Of a stretch of 37,418 bases of DNA, positions 15,006 through 21,504 are shown in pieces. This DNA comes from Clostridia bacterium (GTDB lineage Bacteria; Bacillota; Clostridia; Oscillospirales; CAG-272), in assembly GCA_017464565.1 (NCBI GenBank), contig JAFTZH010000051.1, forward strand, positions 1 through 37,418, written 5' to 3'. The notes under the pieces were generated by a model. The model was not told where the DNA came from. It was given only the letters and a program-made list of their open reading frames with translations, and did not search any database. The translations under genes and the position numbers were made by a program. Positions within the stretch are counted from its first letter, which is position 1; each line of letters opens with the position of its first letter.

Positions 15006-15981
15006 TTTTGTATTGGTTTCTGAAGCCTTTTGGCGTCGTACCGAATCTCTTTAAAAATTGTTTGTGAAAATAACTGCTGTTTTCATATCCCACGTTTACT
15101 ATCACGTCGCTGATAGGCATATTCGTATTTAACAGCAAATTTTTTGCCGTGTCAAATCGTTTATTGCAAAGCATTTCTTTAAAGCTTATACCGAAGTTTT
15201 GTTTTATCCAACGGCTGAGATGAGCCTCCGACAGTCCTAACATTTGCGCCGCCTCGCCGAGAGATGCGGTCTGATACGAAGTCTCGATATAATTGAGAAT
15301 TTTTCTTTTGGTTAGTTCTGCGTAGGTGTTCATATTTGAAAAATCGGAGAGCAGATTGGGAGTTGACGCCAGATATGCGAACAAAAGATTTATAGAGGTC
15401 TGCATTATAAAACTATCTTTCATATTGTCGTCTATAATCGCGTAAGCAAGATTTTCGATTATGTTGGTTATAGGACCGATATCGGCGGTTTTAAAAACGC
15501 AGTATTGCAATTCGTCGTCATTCAAGAGCCTTTCAAATATTTTTTCGTGAAGAGCCGCGCTTTTTCCCAGTTCGGTAAGCAGGGTGTCTATATAGTCTGC
15601 CGAGATTATTACGTTGAGACCTATATCTTTTTCGGTGGTAGGTAATATGGAGTGCCGCGTGGCTCTGCCCATAAGTATTATATCTCCGGTCTCAAGTCTG
15701 ATGTGTTTATTTCCGATGACGTGAGTGATGCTTCCGCTGCAAACGTACATAAGCTCGATAAAATCGTGAGTATGGGCAGGGAAGGCGTCGAATATCAAAT
15801 GAGGGTGAATACAAATAGAGGCGGTCGGTACACCGAGTGATATATCTGCCATACGGCGTCTCTCTATTATAAATTTTCCGCTTTTCGCAAAAAAATCTTT
15901 TCGGGTAATATCGCCCGATATAAGTATTTCAGACTCGTTTTTGGATATCTCGGCAAGCTTTGAAATCAACAGATCCTTCAT
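15001..15981 (-). CDS. AraC-family regulator, probable rhamnose regulator
   Basis: A 326-residue transcription regulator. The N-terminal half is a cupin-like sensing domain (PAHTHDFIELMYVCSGS and LETGDIILM are the typical histidine- and Glu-containing strands). The C-terminal ~95 residues are the double helix-turn-helix AraC DNA-binding domain, with LGLSEAHLSRWIKQNFGISF as the first and the closing ISDVIVNVGYENSSYFHKQF, then FGTTPKGFR, as the second. It is divergent from rhaB, with a 165-base intergenic region carrying a palindrome and an activator-type promoter, so it most likely senses rhamnose and activates the operon (RhaR/RhaS-like role by context). GGAG lies upstream of the ATG and a TATAAT at 16012-16017 on the same strand. 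Confidence 0.88.
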   Translation of the reverse strand: MKDLLISKLAEISKNESEILISGDITRKDFFAKSGKFIIERRRMADISLGVPTASICIHPHLIFDAFPAHTHDFIELMYVCSGSITHVIGNKHIRLETGDIILMGRATRHSILPTTEKDIGLNVIISADYIDTLLTELGKSAALHEKIFERLLNDDELQYCVFKTADIGPITNIIENLAYAIIDDNMKDSFIMQTSINLLFAYLASTPNLLSDFSNMNTYAELTKRKILNYIETSYQTASLGEAAQMLGLSEAHLSRWIKQNFGISFKEMLCNKRFDTAKNLLLNTNMPISDVIVNVGYENSSYFHKQFLKRFGTTPKGFRNQYKK

Positions 15982-16073
15982 ACCTATTCTCCTATCTTAA
16001 AGCACTATACGATTATAATATCATATTTTATCGTTTTCTTCAAGCACTGATATCAAAAAAAGACTCAAAAACG

Positions 16074-16116
16074 GCAAAATAACGACCTTATTTTGCGGAA
16101 CTTTGTGTGATACAAT
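16074..16116 (+). promoter_or_regulatory. rhaBAD promoter with palindromic operator
   Basis: GCAAAATAA-CGACC-TTATTTTGC (16074-16096) is a perfect 9-bp inverted repeat. Its right arm covers the position of a poor -35 (TTATTT, 16088-16093), 17 bases before TACAAT (16111-16116). A weak -35 under an operator is what an activator-dependent promoter looks like. Either the divergent AraC-type protein or a catabolite regulator could bind. Confidence 0.6.
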
Positions 16117-16146
16117 AACTGCGTAAGATGCTTTAAGGAGGTAAAT

Positions 16147-17541
16147 ATGGATAGAGTTTATTATCTTGCCATTGATATCGGGGCTTCAAGCGGAAGGCAT
16201 ATTCTCGCGTGGAAGGAAAACGATAAATTGATTATCGAAGAGATATACCGCTTTCCAAACGGTCTGAAAGAAAAGAACGGAGCTTTATGCTGGGATCATA
16301 ACGCGTTATTTTCTCACGTAAAAGCGGGAATGAAAAAATGCGCCGAGCTTGGCAAAATACCTTCGTATATCGGAATAGATACCTGGGCAACCGATTTTAT
16401 ACTTATAGACGAAGCCGGAGAGGTAATAGGAGATTCGGTAGGCTACAGAGACGGGCGTACTGTGGGGATGGACGAGGAGGTATATAAAATAATATCGGAA
16501 AAAGAGCTGTATGCGAGAACGGGTATACAAAAGCTTATCTATAACACGGTATATCAGCTTATGGCGTTGAAACAAAAGCATCCGGAGCAGCTCGAAAAAG
16601 CGGAGCATATGTTACTGATACCCGATTATTTTAACTATAAGCTCACAGGTAAGATACATACGGAGTATACGAATGCGAGCACCACACAGCTCGTCAATAT
16701 CGAGACAAACGATTGGGACAGAGAGCTTATAGATATGCTTGGATATCCTCAAAAAATATTCGGTGAGCTGAGTATGCCAAAAGAGGTCGTAGGAGCGTTG
16801 AAGGAAGACGTGGAAAAAGAGATTGGTTATAATCTTACGGTCATTCATTCGGCTTCTCACGATACGGCGTCAGCGGTGCTTGCGTTGCCGAGCGTTTCGG
16901 AAAACGCGGCGTATTTAAGCTCGGGCACTTGGTCGCTTATGGGTATTGAGAGCCTGACGCCGATATACGACGATGCTTCACGGTCGCTTAACTTTACCAA
17001 TGAGGGCGGGTATGGCTTGCGTTATCGGTATCTCAAAAACATAATGGGTCTTTGGATAATACAATCTATTCGCTCGGAACTTGGAGAAAAGTATAGCTTT
17101 GGGGAGCTTGCGGAAACGGCGCGTTTCGCGGGGGATTGCAAATATCGTATAAACGTAAACGATTCCTCTTTCTTTATGCCCGAAAGTATGATAAAGGCAA
17201 TCAAGAAATATTGCGGGGCGGAGAAAATGACTGTCGAGGAGATTTTGTCTTGCGTATATCACAGTCTTGCCGAATCGTACGCCGAAACGATAAAGAGCCT
17301 TTCCGAAACGAGCGGAAGGGAAATAGAGGCTTTGCATATAATCGGAGGCGGAAGCAGAGACGCGTATCTGAACGAGCTAACGGCAAAAAAATGCGGTTTA
17401 CCCGTTTACGCGGGACCTGCCGAGGCTACTTCGGTGGGAAACGTTATTGCGCTGATGCTGGGAACGGGAGCTTTTGAAAGCTTGGAGTCGGCGCGAATCT
17501 GCGTCGCGGATTCCTTTGAAATTAAAAAATACGAACAATAA
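16147..17541 (+). CDS. rhaB: Rhamnulokinase
   Basis: Phosphorylates L-rhamnulose to L-rhamnulose 1-phosphate with ATP. The 464-residue protein is a FGGY-type sugar kinase: N-terminal ATP-binding AIDIGASSGRHILAW, GIDTWATDFILID, substrate loop VGYRDGRT, HDTASAVLALP, the second nucleotide site YLSSGTWSLMGIE, and C-terminal HIIGGGSRDAYLNELTA. The SGRH and DTWATDF forms are characteristic of RhaB rather than xylulokinase or glycerol kinase. AAGGAGG is placed ideally before the ATG. First gene of rhaB-rhaA-rhaD. Confidence 0.96.
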   Translation: MDRVYYLAIDIGASSGRHILAWKENDKLIIEEIYRFPNGLKEKNGALCWDHNALFSHVKAGMKKCAELGKIPSYIGIDTWATDFILIDEAGEVIGDSVGYRDGRTVGMDEEVYKIISEKELYARTGIQKLIYNTVYQLMALKQKHPEQLEKAEHMLLIPDYFNYKLTGKIHTEYTNASTTQLVNIETNDWDRELIDMLGYPQKIFGELSMPKEVVGALKEDVEKEIGYNLTVIHSASHDTASAVLALPSVSENAAYLSSGTWSLMGIESLTPIYDDASRSLNFTNEGGYGLRYRYLKNIMGLWIIQSIRSELGEKYSFGELAETARFAGDCKYRINVNDSSFFMPESMIKAIKKYCGAEKMTVEEILSCVYHSLAESYAETIKSLSETSGREIEALHIIGGGSRDAYLNELTAKKCGLPVYAGPAEATSVGNVIALMLGTGAFESLESARICVADSFEIKKYEQ

Positions 17542-17556
17542 TATACGGAGGAAATT

Positions 17557-18807
17557 ATGAATTCACAATACGCTTACGCGAAAGAGAAATATAGAAAATT
17601 GGGTGTTGATACCGATGCCGCGATAGAGAAGCTTAAGAGGATTCCCGTATCAATACATTGCTGGCAGGGAGACGATGTAAACGGCTTTGACAGCGTGGGA
17701 CCTCTTACGGGAGGTATTCAGACAACGGGTAATTATCCGGGAAAAGCCAAGACCCCCGAGCAGCTTATGATGGATATGGACAAGGCTCTTTCGCTTATTC
17801 CGGGAAAGAAGAAAATAAACGTACATTCTTCTTACGCGATATTTGAGGACGGCGAGTTTGCGGACAGGGATAAACTTGAGCCGAAGCATTTTAAAAAATG
17901 GGTGGAGTTCGCCAAAAAGCACGATGCGGGACTCGACTTTAACCCTACCTTTTTCTCACACCCTATGGCAAAAGGTTTGACGCTTTCTTCTCCCAATGAA
18001 AATATCAGAAGCTTTTGGGTGGAGCACGGAAAGGCGTGCGTGAGAATCTCGGAATATTTTGCTAGGGAAACGGGAATTCTGTGCGTTATGAATATCTGGA
18101 CGGGAGACGGTCTTAAGGATATTCCCGCAAACAGAAAAGCGCCTCGCGAGAGATACGCGAAATCAATAGACGAGATACTTTCGATAGAATATGACAAAGC
18201 GCTTGTAAAGCCTTGCGTAGAATCAAAGGTGTTCGGAATAGGCGTCGAGAGCTATACCGTCGGCTCAGCCGAATTCGCGCTTTCCTATGCGGCAACCCGC
18301 AAAATACTTCCACTTATGGATAACGGACATTATCATCCTACCGAAATGGTATCCGATAAAATATCATCCCTGCTTTGCTTTTTCCCTGAGATAGCGCTGC
18401 ACGTTACCCGTGCGGTAAGATGGGATTCGGATCACGTGGTTTTATTTGACGACGAAACACGGGAGATAGCGAAAGAAATCGTAAGAAACGACGCGCTTGA
18501 GAGAGTGTATATTGCCCTTGACTATTTCGACGCAAATATAAACAGAATTTCCGCGTGGGCGGTAGGAGCTCGGAATATGCAGAAATCTCTTTTGTACGCG
18601 CTTTTAGAGCCTTTTTCGGAAATGGAAAAATTACAGGATGCTGAAAACTTCAGTAAGCTTATGGTTATGCAGGAAGAGCTTAAGACCTATCCCTTTGGAG
18701 AGATTTGGGCGGAATATTGCAGACGCTCGGGCGTTAAAGCGGAAGAGGATTGGTATGAGGACGTTCTCGAATACGAGAGAGAGGTTCTTTCTCTCAGGAA
18801 AAACTGA
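17557..18807 (+). CDS. rhaA: L-rhamnose isomerase
   Basis: Converts L-rhamnose to L-rhamnulose, the first step of the pathway. The 416 residues match the family length. Diagnostic blocks: IPVSIHCWQGDDVNGFD near the N-terminus, INVHSSYAIFEDGEF, the metal-site region KVFGIGVESYTVGS, LMDNGHYHPTEMVSDK, and HVTRAVRWDSDHVV. These carry the Glu, Asp and His that bind the two Mn ions. It begins 16 bases after rhaB with GGAGG upstream. Gene order kinase, isomerase, aldolase is a common Firmicutes arrangement. Confidence 0.97.
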   Translation: MNSQYAYAKEKYRKLGVDTDAAIEKLKRIPVSIHCWQGDDVNGFDSVGPLTGGIQTTGNYPGKAKTPEQLMMDMDKALSLIPGKKKINVHSSYAIFEDGEFADRDKLEPKHFKKWVEFAKKHDAGLDFNPTFFSHPMAKGLTLSSPNENIRSFWVEHGKACVRISEYFARETGILCVMNIWTGDGLKDIPANRKAPRERYAKSIDEILSIEYDKALVKPCVESKVFGIGVESYTVGSAEFALSYAATRKILPLMDNGHYHPTEMVSDKISSLLCFFPEIALHVTRAVRWDSDHVVLFDDETREIAKEIVRNDALERVYIALDYFDANINRISAWAVGARNMQKSLLYALLEPFSEMEKLQDAENFSKLMVMQEELKTYPFGEIWAEYCRRSGVKAEEDWYEDVLEYEREVLSLRKN

Positions 18808-18829
18808 TTATCGGAAGGATATAAAAATT

Positions 18830-19651
18830 ATGAAGGTACTTGATTCTGATTTTGCAAAATCGTTTGCCAAGCTTGCAAACGACGGATTTATTATGGGCTA
18901 TCACGAAAGAAACGGAGGAAATCTTTCTTATCGTATTCCAAAAGAGAGCGTTGAAGCCGTCAAAGAGGAGCTTGATTATTCAAAGCCTTTCGCGGATATC
19001 GGAACGGCGGTCGCTTCTCTTGCGGGCGAGTATTTTATGGTTACGGGAACGGGGCAGTATTTTCAAAACGTTTTGGAAAGGACCGAGGAAACGAGCGGAA
19101 TAATAGAAATAGACTCAACGGGTACCAAGTATCGTATAGTATGGGGGTTTTCGGGAGGCGGCAGACCCACGAGCGAGCTTCCTTCTCATCTGATGAATCA
19201 CGAGGTAAAGATGCTTGCGACAAACGGAAAGCACCGCGTTATCTATCATTGTCATCCCGCAAACGTTATCGCTATGACCTTTCTGCTTCCTATTGACGAT
19301 AAAATATTTACGAGAGAATTATGGGAGTCGATGACGGAATGTCCGATGATTTTTCCGTCGGGCGTGGGTGTAATACCGTGGATGGTACCCGGCGGCAGGG
19401 AAATAGCCGTCGCTACCTCTGAAAAGATGAAAAAGTACGACGTCGCAATTTGGGCGCATCATGGTATCTTCTGTTCGGGAGATACCTTTGACAGTACGTT
19501 TGGGCTTGCGCATACGGTAGAGAAGAGCGCGGAAATATACATAAAGGTTCGTTCGGTAACCGACAAGAAGCTTCAGACCATCACCACGCGGGATTTTATC
19601 GCTCTCGCGCGGGATTTTGGAATAGATCTGTCCGAAGAAATGCTTAAATAA
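18830..19651 (+). CDS. rhaD: Rhamnulose-1-phosphate aldolase
   Basis: Splits L-rhamnulose 1-phosphate into dihydroxyacetone phosphate and L-lactaldehyde. A 273-residue class II zinc aldolase of the AraD/FucA fold: ERNGGNLSYRIP (phosphate binding), RPTSELPSHLMNH (with the catalytic Glu), YHCHPANVIAM (two zinc His) and WAHHGIFCSG (third zinc His region). The frame stays open 192 bases upstream into rhaA, but the ATG at 18830 has GGAAGGA at the right distance and gives the family length. No lactaldehyde reductase or rhamnose transporter is found nearby, so both must be encoded elsewhere. Confidence 0.95.
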   Translation: MKVLDSDFAKSFAKLANDGFIMGYHERNGGNLSYRIPKESVEAVKEELDYSKPFADIGTAVASLAGEYFMVTGTGQYFQNVLERTEETSGIIEIDSTGTKYRIVWGFSGGGRPTSELPSHLMNHEVKMLATNGKHRVIYHCHPANVIAMTFLLPIDDKIFTRELWESMTECPMIFPSGVGVIPWMVPGGREIAVATSEKMKKYDVAIWAHHGIFCSGDTFDSTFGLAHTVEKSAEIYIKVRSVTDKKLQTITTRDFIALARDFGIDLSEEMLK

Positions 19652-19652
19652 T

Positions 19653-19688
19653 GAGAAAGACGCCTTGTTTTAACAAGGCGTCTTTCTC
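19653..19688. terminator. Terminator after rhaD (convergent with mnmA)
   Basis: A perfect 17-bp stem (19653-19669 with 19672-19688) with a two-base loop. The stem ends in TCTTTCTC. It begins directly after the rhaD stop codon and serves at least the rhamnose operon. Confidence 0.85.
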
Positions 19689-19690
19689 CG

Positions 19691-19714
19691 TTTATAAAGA
19701 TATTTATAAAGATA
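19691..19714 (+). repeat. Tandem 12-bp duplication
   Basis: TTTATAAAGATA occurs twice in perfect tandem, in the 45-base gap between the terminator and the mnmA stop codon. Probably a slippage duplication without function. Confidence 0.8.
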
Positions 19715-19733
19715 TAAGAGGAGGTTTAATCTT

Positions 19734-20801
19734 TTAATCTATAATACCTCCGCCGACGAGAACGTCTCCGTCGTAAAGCACGACCGATTGTCCTTTGGCG
19801 ATAGCTCTTTGCGGTTCGTCGAATCTAAGCTTGAATTTATCGGGAGCGGTTTGTATTACCGTTGCGTCGGCAGGCTCGTGCTTATAGCGTATTTTGGCTT
19901 GTACTCTGGTCGGAGAATACATATCGTCGCAGGCTATAAAGTTTATTCGCGAGGCTGTAAGTTCTCTGGAATACAGCTCACTGTCCTCGCAAAGAGTAAC
20001 CGTGTTTGAGACGGGGTCCTTGCATTTGACGAACATAGGCTTGCCAAGGGCGATACCGAGTCCCTTTCGCTGACCTATAGTGTATTTGATGATACCGTCG
20101 TTTTCTCCGAGAAAATTTCCGTCAGTATCTATGAAAGAAGCTTTTGGAAGCTCGAAGGAGGAATGGTTTCGTATGAACGACGCGTAATCGCCGTCGGGGA
20201 TAAAGCATATATCCTGGCTGTCCGATTTATAAGCGTTATCAAAGCAGTATTTTGCCGCAAGCTCACGTATTTCGGATTTTTTATATTTGCCGAGAGGGAG
20301 TATTACGCGGGAGAGTACGTCCTGAGTCAAAGACCAGAGAACGTAGGACTGGTCTTTTGACTTGTCCGATGCTTTTTTGATTATATATCTGCCGCTCGGG
20401 GTTTGTTCGGTTACGGCATAATGCCCCGTCGCTATACGGTCGTATCCCATACCTGTTGCCGCTTCGAGAAGCTTGCCGAATTTTATGTGCTTGTTACATT
20501 CAACGCAAGGGTTTGGTGTGGCACCGTTTTCGTAATCGGAGATAAATTTATTTATGACACATATTCGAAAAGAATCTCCAAAAGAGACCACGAAGTGCGG
20601 TATTTCAAGCTTTTGAGAAATCTTTTTTGCGTCCTCGATATCTCCGTTGGTAAGATTGGAATTGATATCGGTAACGGTTTCTTCTTCGGAAAAAAGCTTC
20701 ATAGTGATACCGGCGGTATCGTATCCGAGAGATTTTATAAGAAGAGCGGCGGCAGCGCTGTCAACTCCTCCGCTCATAGCTACGAGAACCTTGTTGTTCA
20801 T
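19734..20801 (-). CDS. mnmA: tRNA-specific 2-thiouridylase MnmA
   Basis: Introduces the 2-thio group at wobble uridine 34 of Lys, Glu and Gln tRNAs. A 355-residue protein with the ATP pyrophosphatase P-loop MSGGVDSAAA (SGGVDS residues 10-15), the catalytic cysteines Cys99 in NPCVEC and Cys199 in SDSQDICFIPDG, GHYA near 126, and the C-terminal beta-barrel with YTIGQRKGLGIALGKP. It is downstream of trmL in the same transcription unit (24-base gap). Both enzymes modify anticodon position 34. The Cys99/Cys199 pair needed for persulfide transfer is intact. Confidence 0.97.
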   Translation of the reverse strand: MNNKVLVAMSGGVDSAAAALLIKSLGYDTAGITMKLFSEEETVTDINSNLTNGDIEDAKKISQKLEIPHFVVSFGDSFRICVINKFISDYENGATPNPCVECNKHIKFGKLLEAATGMGYDRIATGHYAVTEQTPSGRYIIKKASDKSKDQSYVLWSLTQDVLSRVILPLGKYKKSEIRELAAKYCFDNAYKSDSQDICFIPDGDYASFIRNHSSFELPKASFIDTDGNFLGENDGIIKYTIGQRKGLGIALGKPMFVKCKDPVSNTVTLCEDSELYSRELTASRINFIACDDMYSPTRVQAKIRYKHEPADATVIQTAPDKFKLRFDEPQRAIAKGQSVVLYDGDVLVGGGIID

Positions 20802-20825
20802 TTTTCTGTTCCTTGAATTTATATT

Positions 20826-21326
20826 TTACCAATTGTATTTAGTAAGATTTCCGTTTTCGCAAAGACCGTCAAAATTATCGGTGCGGAGAATCTCGTAAAC
20901 CGCGACGGCTACGGAATTGGAAAGGTTGAGTGAGCGAAGCGAGTCTCTCATAGGTATACGGACGCAAAAATCCTTATTGTTGTATAATAATTCTTCGGGC
21001 AGACCTTTGCTTTCTTTTCCGAACATTATATACACGTTCTTCGGATATGACGATATTTCGGTGTATGAACGCGGCGCTTTGGTAGTATAGTAATAAATAG
21101 TCGCGTTCGGGTTTTTGTCGTAAAAATCCTCGATATTATCGTAATAGGTTATATCCAATTTGTCCCAATAATCGAGTCCAGCGCGTTTGAGCTTTTTGTC
21201 GTCCACGGTAAATCCCATAGGTTTTATTATATGAAGCGACGCACCCGTAGCGGCGCAGGTTCTCGCGATATTTCCCGTATTCTGAGGAATTTCGGGTTCG
21301 TGAAGAACGATATTTATTTTTATCAT
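20826..21326 (-). CDS. trmL: tRNA (cytidine/uridine-34 2'-O)-methyltransferase TrmL
   Basis: A 166-residue SPOUT-family methyltransferase that methylates the ribose of the wobble base in leucine tRNAs. The knotted SAM-binding motifs are visible: HEPEIPQNTGNIARTCAATG at the N-terminus, MFGKESKGLPEELL, and IPMRDSLRSLNLSNSVAVAV near the C-terminus. The short length and lack of an N-terminal RNA-binding domain separate TrmL from TrmH. It is the first gene of the trmL-mnmA unit, behind a near-consensus promoter that diverges from that of secA. Confidence 0.95.
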   Translation of the reverse strand: MIKINIVLHEPEIPQNTGNIARTCAATGASLHIIKPMGFTVDDKKLKRAGLDYWDKLDITYYDNIEDFYDKNPNATIYYYTTKAPRSYTEISSYPKNVYIMFGKESKGLPEELLYNNKDFCVRIPMRDSLRSLNLSNSVAVAVYEILRTDNFDGLCENGNLTKYNW

Positions 21327-21365
21327 AATCGACCTTTCCTAAGCTTGTTTCGTAAAGATATAACA

Positions 21366-21394
21366 ATTATAGTACTATTTTTTAAATCTTTCAA
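21366..21394 (-). promoter_or_regulatory. Promoter of trmL-mnmA
   Basis: On the minus strand: TTGAAA, 17-base spacer, TATAAT, about 40 bases before the trmL start. Confidence 0.8.
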
Positions 21395-21446
21395 TATAAA
21401 GAGATAAAAATTTACAAACGGTTGAAAGGTATTGTAGTAATTGTAC

Positions 21447-21475
21447 TTGAAAATTAATCCAAAATGTTGTATAAT
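21447..21475 (+). promoter_or_regulatory. Promoter of secA and following membrane genes
   Basis: TTGAAA, 17-base spacer, TATAAT: the same box sequences as the divergent trmL promoter, with 52 bases between the two -35 boxes. The secA leader is short, and I see no SecM-type arrest ORF. Confidence 0.8.
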
Positions 21476-21504
21476 TATTTAAATATATAATGCGGAGGTC
21501 TGCA

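Noticed and set aside
18638..18829. Upstream extension of the rhaD frame into rhaA
   Set aside because: The ATG at 18830 has a ribosome-binding site and gives the family length; the extension overlaps rhaA in another frame.
19691..19714. 12-bp tandem repeat considered as start of a CRISPR or iteron array
   Set aside because: Only two units, directly adjacent, no spacers and no replication or cas genes nearby.
21490..21504. In-frame ATG upstream of secA
   Set aside because: The ribosome-binding site CGGAGGT lies after it, so the ATG at 21505 is the start.
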